9,660 nucleotides of DNA from Oligoflexus sp. (GTDB lineage Bacteria > Bdellovibrionota_B > Oligoflexia > Oligoflexales > Oligoflexaceae): positions 1 through 9,660 of the forward strand of contig JASLCY010000253.1 in the NCBI GenBank assembly GCA_030151925.1, given 5' to 3'. Numbering within the stretch: the first letter of the stretch is position 1; every line of letters begins with the position of its first letter. The notes below the pieces were generated by a model, which saw only the letters and a list, made by a program, of their open reading frames with translations, did not search any database and was not told the origin of the DNA. Both the position numbers and the translations under genes were made by a program. Shown in pieces: positions 1 to 5,427 of the stretch.

Positions 1-537
1 GAGATCAGCGCGCAGGTGAACACCTTCAACCGCAAGCTCATCGTCGAAGCGATCTCGTGCGGCATCACGCGAGTCGCGACGATGCAGTACGGCTTCTCGG
101 ACTGCGGCCGCGAGTTCTGCTTCGACGGCACGCCGATCACGGGCGTGGGTTATCACAGCAACACGCACGCGAACACCGACGCCTTGCACAACATCCAGGC
201 CGCGATCATGAAAGAGGTCGCCCTGATGATCGCCGATCTCAAGAGCATCAAGGTCGGCGACAAGACCCTCTTCGATTCGACCCTGATCATGACCTCGAGC
301 GACATAGGCGACAACCCCAACAACCACGACGGCATCAGCATCCCCTGTTTCCTCGCCGGCAACCTCGGCGGCAAACTCAAGGGCAACCGCCTGATCAGCT
401 ATCCTTACGAGTCGGGCGCGACGGCCTCCGGCAAGGACTTCAACCATCTCCTGGTAACCGTTGCGCAATTGCTCGGGCTCAGCGATATTAACTCCGTCGG
501 CAACTCGAAGATCACAGGTCCGCTCGCAGAAGTCTAA
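1..537 (+). CDS. DUF1552 family protein, C-terminal part (5' end outside window)
   Basis: The frame is open from base 1, so the gene begins upstream; 178 codons and the TAA stop are visible. The piece matches the C-terminal half of DUF1552 proteins, which are usually secreted and of unknown function. It shows a TRVATMQYG strand, a histidine-rich turn (YHSNTH, visible codons 52-57), a helix leading to DLKSIKVGDKTLFDSTLIM, the NNHD turn (codons 107-110) that in the family follows a 'GSGISDG'-like segment, and FLAG..GG.LKGNR before a C-terminal helix ending in LLG. A GTG at 16 could be called as a start, but it lies inside the conserved fold and is not the real start. The dihydrouridine synthase gene begins one base after the stop, so the two may be cotranscribed. 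Export cannot be judged because the N-terminus is missing. DUF1501 is the closest alternative family and fits less well. Confidence 0.82.
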   Translation, partial: EISAQVNTFNRKLIVEAISCGITRVATMQYGFSDCGREFCFDGTPITGVGYHSNTHANTDALHNIQAAIMKEVALMIADLKSIKVGDKTLFDSTLIMTSSDIGDNPNNHDGISIPCFLAGNLGGKLKGNRLISYPYESGATASGKDFNHLLVTVAQLLGLSDINSVGNSKITGPLAEV

Positions 538-538
538 G

Positions 539-1687
539 ATGCCAATGTTTCAACTGAGTTTAGCTCCCATGGAAGGTCTCACGACCTTCCCTTTTCGTTT
601 TTGGGTCCATCTCGCCTCGCAACCCGGATTCATGACGACGCCGTTCCTCCGGGTCACGCGCGTCCATCCGGAACGGGAGATTCCCGCGGATTTCGCGCCC
701 GAGCTCTATGAGCTGCGCAGCGTCCTGCCTTATCAGGTCGTCCCGCAATTCATTACCGGCGATCACCTGCAGGTGCTGCGCGCGGCGGAGCTCTTGCCCG
801 AAGCCGTAAGCCCGGTGCTCGAGCTCAACTGCGGCTGCCCTTCGCCGAACGCGCTCGGGAAGTTCGCCGGCAGCGGCATGCTGCACGATCCCGAGGTCTT
901 CGGCCGGCAGATCGAAGAGCTGGCGACGAAGCTCGGCGCCGGACGCCTCGCGGTGAAGATGCGCCTGGGGCTCGAGCGGCACGATGAATTTCCGGCCCTG
1001 CTCGAGTCTATCGCCTCGCTGCCTCTGGCCAGGCTGACGATTCATGGGCGAACTCGCGATGACGGTTATCGCGGCCAGGCGAATTGGAACGCGGTGCGGT
1101 CGGCGACGACTCGGACGCGGATACCCGTGCATGCCTCGGGGGACGTCGTGAGTTATGAGAGCCTCGGGCGGCTCCTCACGATAGCTCCGGCGATACAAGG
1201 CGTTATGGTGGGACGGGGAGCGATGCGGAATCCCTGGATATTCAGCGAATGCCGGAGCGGGGAGGCCGTTCGATTGCCGCTCGGGGCGTTGATCCAGGCG
1301 CTCTTCTCTTATGCGTTGATCCAGGATCTCTGGCACAAGCATCCGGCGCGGCTCATCGCCCGCATTCAATCGGGACGTCTGCCGGCGGCGTGCGGAACCG
1401 ACGAGCAGAGCTGGGAGCGGCTGGCGACGGATCTGTCGAACCTAGGCCTGGGTTTGCCCTTCCTGATGGATAAGAACAACGCGGAGCTCGCCTCGGGCCT
1501 GTCCTCGGTCGCCTTCTCGCGGCTCAAGATCCTCTGGGCCTATCTCCGCACGAACGTTCCCGAAGAGCTGGATTCGGCGAAGCTGATGCGGGCGAAGTCG
1601 GCCGCTGAGTTCTTCACGATGCTGCTGAAGCTGACGGAAGGCTGGGGCGAAATCCCGCTCGTCATCCGCGCGCAAGAATCTTCTTAA
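539..1687 (+). CDS. tRNA-dihydrouridine synthase, DusC-like, with C-terminal extension
   Basis: This is an FMN-dependent tRNA-dihydrouridine synthase, which reduces specific uridines in the tRNA D-loop with NADPH. The 382-residue product opens with the Dus signature LAPMEGLTTFPFR (residues 8-20). It then has LNCGCPSPNALGKFAGSGML (96-115) with catalytic Cys100, VKMRLG with Lys140, IHGRTRDDGYRG with His169, and VMVGRGAMRNPW (222-233) for phosphate binding of FMN. The APMEG start and the short GSGML form are closest to the DusC branch. The FMN-binding segment usually written 'ANGD' reads HASGD (198-202) here. After the TIM barrel there are about 145 residues of predicted helical domain, which makes the protein longer than typical DusC (about 315). 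ATG 539 lies one base after the upstream TAA, with only a weak AGAAG upstream, so translational coupling is plausible. An ATG at 545 is an alternative start. The 3' end overlaps the convergent hydrolase gene. Cellular location: cytoplasm. Confidence 0.93.
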   Translation: MPMFQLSLAPMEGLTTFPFRFWVHLASQPGFMTTPFLRVTRVHPEREIPADFAPELYELRSVLPYQVVPQFITGDHLQVLRAAELLPEAVSPVLELNCGCPSPNALGKFAGSGMLHDPEVFGRQIEELATKLGAGRLAVKMRLGLERHDEFPALLESIASLPLARLTIHGRTRDDGYRGQANWNAVRSATTRTRIPVHASGDVVSYESLGRLLTIAPAIQGVMVGRGAMRNPWIFSECRSGEAVRLPLGALIQALFSYALIQDLWHKHPARLIARIQSGRLPAACGTDEQSWERLATDLSNLGLGLPFLMDKNNAELASGLSSVAFSRLKILWAYLRTNVPEELDSAKLMRAKSAAEFFTMLLKLTEGWGEIPLVIRAQESS

Positions 1688-2396
1688 CCTGCCTCTTCAT
1701 CTCGCCGAAGACATCGAAGCCGCAGTGGGATCCGCCTTCGGGCATCTCGGTGGCAATGATCGCCCCGCGCGAACCCCAGTAGGCTATGCCCTGCCGCGTC
1801 TGGCGCCAGAGGAAATCCTGCTTTTGGATATAGAAGGAGAGCGGCATGCTCTCCGCGACCGGACGCGGCAGGGGCCGCCACAGTTCGTCCGCCTGCGACA
1901 CCGGTCCGCCGCCGCCGCAGAGCAGGACGGCTCCGCCTTTATAATCGCCTATGAAACGCGGGAGGAAATCGCCGCTGAGGAAGGTCGAGCCCGCGGAGAC
2001 GCCGACGAAGATGATGCGCTTTTTATCGATGCCGGAGTTCTTCGCCAGTATTTCCTTGTCGATCAGGTTCCGGGCGTAGACGTCGTGCTGGTTCGAAGGG
2101 CCGCGCGCGGCGTTCGCCCAGGTGTCGGCGCCGTTCGGGGCCTGCAGGACGAGCGGCGTGAGCCCCAGCTCCTTGGCGACTTGGTCGACGGCCCCGAAGT
2201 TCTGCGCGTAGGTCGCGGTGTTGCCGGAACCGTGGAAGAAGGCGAGCAGGCCTTTGCTGCTGCCGCCGGGCAGCCTCACCATGTACTTCCCGCTCTTGCC
2301 GGATTGGGAATCGGCGTAGGCCTTCTCCTGAGGAGAGGGTTCCGCCCGGGCGAAGGTCGAAAGAAGCAGGGACAGAGCCAGCAATCGTCTCAGCAT
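1662..2396 (-). CDS. Secreted alpha/beta hydrolase (esterase / PHB-depolymerase-like)
   Basis: The 244-residue product starts with a signal peptide (MLRRLLALSLLLSTFARA, cleavage after residue 18 at an ARA site), so it should act in the periplasm or outside the cell. The mature part has an alpha/beta-hydrolase layout: an oxyanion-hole segment FFHGSGN (53-59), the nucleophile elbow GVSAG (132-136) with Ser134, a likely acid at Asp194, and a catalytic His in GGSHCGF (His224). Cys160 and Cys225 could pair after export. The pattern resembles small serine esterases and the LpqC/poly(3-hydroxybutyrate)-depolymerase-like group, but the substrate cannot be read from the sequence. The frame is open further upstream into the histidine kinase gene, but ATG 2396 is chosen because it follows a GAGGG ribosome binding site and starts the signal peptide exactly. 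It lies 20 bp behind the kinase stop, so the two probably form an operon. Its last 26 bp overlap the dus gene on the other strand. Confidence 0.85.
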   Translation of the reverse strand: MLRRLLALSLLLSTFARAEPSPQEKAYADSQSGKSGKYMVRLPGGSSKGLLAFFHGSGNTATYAQNFGAVDQVAKELGLTPLVLQAPNGADTWANAARGPSNQHDVYARNLIDKEILAKNSGIDKKRIIFVGVSAGSTFLSGDFLPRFIGDYKGGAVLLCGGGGPVSQADELWRPLPRPVAESMPLSFYIQKQDFLWRQTRQGIAYWGSRGAIIATEMPEGGSHCGFDVFGEMKRQVKKILARG

Positions 2397-2401
2397 AGGC
2401 G

Positions 2402-2406
2402 CCCTC
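2402..2406 (-). promoter_or_regulatory. Ribosome binding site of the hydrolase gene
   Basis: On the minus strand GAGGG stands 5 bases before ATG 2396. It decides this start over upstream in-frame codons that would read through into the kinase gene. Confidence 0.6.
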
Positions 2407-2416
2407 GAATGTGATC

Positions 2417-4984
2417 TCAGTGCAGGGTCGTTTCCGCCGCCTGAGGGACCTTTCCTTCCGCAGCGCTCAACGACGATATCATATCGATGAGCTTTTTGGG
2501 ATCGAAGGGTTTCGCGAGGTGCTCGTTGCAGCCCGAAGCCAGGATCTTCTCGTGCTCCTCGCGCATCGCGTGCGCGCTGAGGCCGATGATGGGCTTGCGG
2601 TAATTGCGCGACCTCAGGGTCCGCGTCGCCTGGTAGCCGTCGCAGATGGGCATCTGGATATCCATGAGGATCACGTCGTAGTCCTTCGCCTCCGCGCATT
2701 CGATCGCCTGTTTGCCGTTGTCGGCGAAGTCGAGCTCCGCGCCCTGCTTCTGCAGGATCTGGCGGATGAGGAGCTGCGTGTCCACCGCGTCCTCGGCGAC
2801 GAGGATGCGAAGGCCCTTCAAACGGGCCAGCATGGGAGTCGGCTTCGCATGGAGCTCCACTTTCTTCGCGCTGGCGCGGATGATCTTCTCGGCGACCTGC
2901 GCGGCTTTAAGCGGAAGCTCGATCTTGAACGTGCTGCCCTGGTCGGGGATGCTGCTGTCGAGGGCGACGTTGCCGCCGAGGAGCTGAGCGAGCTTCCGCG
3001 AGAGCGCGAGGCCCAGGCCGGTCCCGCCGTACTTCCTGCTGGTCGAGGTATCGGCCTGCACGAAGGGTTGGAAGAGGTAGGACGCGTTCTGCAGGCTGAT
3101 GCCGCAGCCCGTGTCTTTCACGTAGATCGCGAGAGAGGGCTTCGGGCTGCCGCTCTCGGCCGTGACGTTGACCAGGACGTGGCCCTGGTTCGTGAACTTG
3201 ATCGCGTTGCCGATGATGTTCACCAGGATCTGGCGGATGCGGGTCGCGTCGGAGAGTATGGTCTCCGGCACGTCCTCGTCGATCTGCAGGCTGATGTTGA
3301 TGCCCTTCTCGACAGCCTTCACGCTCAGGGATTCGATGACCTCCGAGAGCAATTCGGAGACCGAGATCTCGGCTTTCGCCACCTCGAGCTTGCCCGCCTC
3401 GACCTTCGAGAGGTCCAGGATATCGTCGATGATGCGGGCGAGGGAGTAGCCGTTGCGCAGGGCGATCTGGGCGAACTCCTTCATCTTGTCCTCGGGCCAG
3501 GTCTCCTCGACGAGCAGGCGCGAGAAACCGATGATCGCGCTCAGCGGCGTGCGGATCTCGTGGGAGACGGTCGCGAGGAACGCGCTCTTGAACTGGCTGA
3601 CCTCTTCCGCCTCCTGTTTCGCGGCTATGAGCTCGCCTTGCAGGATCTTCTGCTCCTCGATGTCGGTGTGCGTGCCGAACCATTCGCTGATATTGCCCTC
3701 CATGTCGAGGATCGGCAGCGCGCGGCAGAGGTGCCAGCGATAGGTGCCGTCGCCGCGCCGGATCTTGACCTCGTGCGAGAAGGCGGTCTTGCTCTCGGCG
3801 GCGCGTTTCCAGAGGGCCATCGTATGGTCGGCGTCCTCCTGCGGGAAGAGCTTCGACCAGCCCTGCTCGGCGATCTCCGCCCGGCTCATGCCGGTGTAAT
3901 CGAGCCAGCGCTGGTTCGCGTAGTCGAAGCTGAAGTCGGGACGGGCCGACCAGACCATCTGCGGGATGGCTTCGAGCAGTTGGCGGAAGCGCGCCTCGCT
4001 GTGCTTCAGCGACTCCTCGGAGCGCTTGCGCTGCGTGATGTCGCCGATGACCTTCGCGAAGCCGTAGATCACGCCGTTCTTCTGCAGGGGATAAACCGTC
4101 TCCTGCGCGAGGAAATGCGTCCCGTTCTTCCTCACGTGCCAACGCTCGCCCTGCCACATGCCTTTCTTCGCGGCGGCGATCAGCTCGTTCTGGGTGCTGT
4201 CCACGGCGCCTTCCGTCGTCGCGAAGATGGTCTTGAGGTGCTGGCCGATCGCTTCGATGTCGGTGAAGCCGGTGATCCGCTCGGCGCCCACGTTCCAGCT
4301 CACGATGTTGCCCTGCAGGTCGAGGAGGAAGATGCCGTAGTCCTTGATGCTCTCGATCAGGACGCGGAACTGCTCCTGGCTGCGATGCAGCGATTCCTCG
4401 GCCTGGACCAGGTCGGTGATGTCCACCATCGTGCCGGTGACGGCCGAGACCTGGCCCTCTTCGTCGGTGAGGACCATGCCGCGGTCCTTGATCCAGAGTA
4501 TGGAGCCGTCCGCGCGGTACACGCGGTACTGCTCGCTGAACGAGGACTTGTCGTGGATCATGCGCTGGATGCTCTGGTTCACGCGCTGCTGGTCGTCGGC
4601 GTGGATGCGCATCATGAAGTCGGTGATGGGGAAGATCGCCTCCTTGTTCTGCAGGCCGAAGATCTTGTTGAGCGAGGCGTTGCGGAAAGCCGTGCCGACC
4701 CTCAGGTCCAAACGGTAGATGCCGGCGTGCGCGGCGGCGAGCGCGCTATGAAAGCGCTCTTCCGCCTCCTTGAAGTCGCGCTGCGATTCGCTCGCGGTCG
4801 CTTCCTTCGTCTGCTTCGCGCTCTGCTTCGTGAACATGACCGCCCAGGCGGCGCTCAACGCGAAGCTCAGAAACGTCGCGAAGGGAGCGGCTTTCGCTCC
4901 GAAACCCTCGTACATCGCTAGGCACGCGATGCAACCGAAGATGGCCAGGAATAAAGGGACCAAAGTATTTTTTAAGAGATTCAA
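2417..4984 (-). CDS. Hybrid sensor histidine kinase with three PAS domains and a C-terminal receiver
   Basis: This is a membrane-bound phosphorelay sensor of 855 residues from the TTG start. Two hydrophobic segments (about 8-25 and 34-51) are joined by a very short loop, so there is no real periplasmic sensor. Three PAS/PAC units follow (about 76-195, 201-320, 329-445), the last of the PAS_3 kind (WSARPDF..DYANQRWLDYTG). HisKA carries SHEIRTPLS with the phospho-acceptor His475. The ATPase domain has an N-box (NIIGNAIKFT), DTGCGI (624-629) and GGTGLGLALS (653-662). The receiver (about 725-840) has Glu731/Asp732, phospho-acceptor Asp775 in LMDIQMP, Ser803 and Lys825. No Hpt or DNA-binding domain is present, so a separate phosphotransfer protein and output regulator are expected elsewhere. 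An ATG at 5059 would add 25 polar residues, but it has only a poor ribosome binding site. The kinase is cotranscribed with the hydrolase and divergent from the large fusion gene. The signal is unknown. Confidence 0.92.
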   Translation of the reverse strand: MNLLKNTLVPLFLAIFGCIACLAMYEGFGAKAAPFATFLSFALSAAWAVMFTKQSAKQTKEATASESQRDFKEAEERFHSALAAAHAGIYRLDLRVGTAFRNASLNKIFGLQNKEAIFPITDFMMRIHADDQQRVNQSIQRMIHDKSSFSEQYRVYRADGSILWIKDRGMVLTDEEGQVSAVTGTMVDITDLVQAEESLHRSQEQFRVLIESIKDYGIFLLDLQGNIVSWNVGAERITGFTDIEAIGQHLKTIFATTEGAVDSTQNELIAAAKKGMWQGERWHVRKNGTHFLAQETVYPLQKNGVIYGFAKVIGDITQRKRSEESLKHSEARFRQLLEAIPQMVWSARPDFSFDYANQRWLDYTGMSRAEIAEQGWSKLFPQEDADHTMALWKRAAESKTAFSHEVKIRRGDGTYRWHLCRALPILDMEGNISEWFGTHTDIEEQKILQGELIAAKQEAEEVSQFKSAFLATVSHEIRTPLSAIIGFSRLLVEETWPEDKMKEFAQIALRNGYSLARIIDDILDLSKVEAGKLEVAKAEISVSELLSEVIESLSVKAVEKGINISLQIDEDVPETILSDATRIRQILVNIIGNAIKFTNQGHVLVNVTAESGSPKPSLAIYVKDTGCGISLQNASYLFQPFVQADTSTSRKYGGTGLGLALSRKLAQLLGGNVALDSSIPDQGSTFKIELPLKAAQVAEKIIRASAKKVELHAKPTPMLARLKGLRILVAEDAVDTQLLIRQILQKQGAELDFADNGKQAIECAEAKDYDVILMDIQMPICDGYQATRTLRSRNYRKPIIGLSAHAMREEHEKILASGCNEHLAKPFDPKKLIDMISSLSAAEGKVPQAAETTLH

Positions 4985-4988
4985 TTCG

Positions 4989-4994
4989 CACCTC
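4989..4994 (-). promoter_or_regulatory. Ribosome binding site supporting the TTG start of the histidine kinase
   Basis: On the minus strand GAGGTG precedes TTG 4984 by 4 bases (GAGGT by 5). The match to the anti-Shine-Dalgarno sequence is much better than the lone GAG before ATG 5059. The first hydrophobic helix then begins a few residues from the N-terminus, which is usual for such kinases. Confidence 0.55.
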
Positions 4995-5060
4995 TGAAGC
5001 TGTACATGTGCCGTGAAAGCTAAGTTGCGATGGCCGAGTTTGTTGGCTTCTCGTCCCATG

Positions 5061-5076
5061 GTAGTCTCAAAACTAC
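5061..5076. repeat. Small inverted repeat GTAGT-N6-ACTAC
   Basis: A 5-bp perfect dyad with a 6-base centre lies immediately upstream of the alternative kinase ATG. It could be an operator half-site pair or a short hairpin in the kinase leader. A dyad this short can also occur by chance. Confidence 0.3.
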
Positions 5077-5213
5077 GTGCTGTCTTGCTACAAATTTATG
5101 CTCATCTCGATCGGCCATTATCACGGCGCAACATAAAAGATTGCATAAAATCCGCTGCAGTCGCAGAGCCTGTCCCATCCATGTTTTGCTGCGGCAGTTT
5201 AATTTCCCATACA

Positions 5214-5259
5214 TGCGAAAATATACTAGTGTCGCTGTTATATTGCGAAAAATATTGCG
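5214..5259. repeat. Short direct repeats TGCGAAAA(A)TAT and ATTGCG
   Basis: TGCGAAAATAT (5214-5224) recurs as TGCGAAAAATAT (5244-5255), start to start 30 bp. ATTGCG occurs at 5242-5247 and 5254-5259, 12 bp apart. Repeated motifs on a helical spacing between divergent genes are a common form of regulator site. The regulator is unknown. Confidence 0.35.
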
Positions 5260-5290
5260 CCTATTCCAATGAATAAAAACAGAGCATTGC

Positions 5291-5296
5291 TTGACA
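5291..5296 (+). promoter_or_regulatory. Possible -35 hexamer of the fusion-gene promoter
   Basis: A perfect TTGACA points towards the large fusion gene, 131 bases before its start. No good -10 is found at 16-18 bases (TTGATT/TGATTA only; TATAAG comes too late, at 5325-5330), so this is a weak candidate. Confidence 0.2.
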
Positions 5297-5417
5297 ATCC
5301 CGTAGTCCTGAGTTTGATTAAAACTATAAGAATCGTACATCCGGGTTTTTCGAGCGCAGGGTAAATGAGACACGTAACTTGCGCGTCCGCTCTTTTGCGA
5401 CATACAGAAAATGACCT

Positions 5418-5421
5418 GAGG
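5418..5421 (+). promoter_or_regulatory. Ribosome binding site that sets the GTG start of the fusion gene
   Basis: GAGG (in TGAGG, 5417-5421) stands 6 bases before GTG 5428. The frame is closed by TAG at 5425-5427, so GTG 5428 is the furthest possible start. It is the only start that includes the conserved YGSNM motif of the first domain. ATG 5458, the next obvious start, would cut that motif away. Confidence 0.75.
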
Positions 5422-5427
5422 TTTTAG

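Larger units (their letters stand above)
4985..5427. other. Divergent intergenic region, AT-richer, probable regulatory DNA
   Basis: About 440 bases separate the kinase start (TTG 4984) and the fusion gene start (GTG 5428). No convincing gene is seen: the 80-90-codon open frames on the plus strand (from 5013 and 5030) have no recognisable sequence, no good ribosome binding site, and partly overlap the kinase leader. Base composition shifts clearly towards A/T between about 5080 and 5440. The region holds a GTAGT-N6-ACTAC dyad (5061-5076) just before the alternative kinase ATG, two CATAAAA copies 12 bp apart (5132-5150), the TGCGAAAA/ATTGCG repeats (5214-5259) and a TTGACA hexamer (5291-5296). 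The promoters of both divergent units should lie here. Confidence 0.6.

Noticed and set aside
461..538. Extending the dus gene upstream to an ATG at 461
   Set aside because: The added 26 residues lie inside the upstream DUF1552 coding region and precede the conserved Dus N-terminus; the ATG at 539 begins just before the APMEG motif.
2411..4921. A very long plus-strand open frame (836 codons) opposite the histidine kinase
   Set aside because: Its translation is rich in Arg, Asp, Leu and Val without any domain, as expected from the complement of a GC-biased gene. The minus-strand product has clear PAS, HisKA, ATPase and receiver motifs.
5013..5276. Small plus-strand frames of 80-87 codons in the intergenic region
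   Set aside because: No recognisable sequence, no credible ribosome binding site, Cys/Ser-rich low-plausibility translation, and partial overlap with the kinase leader.
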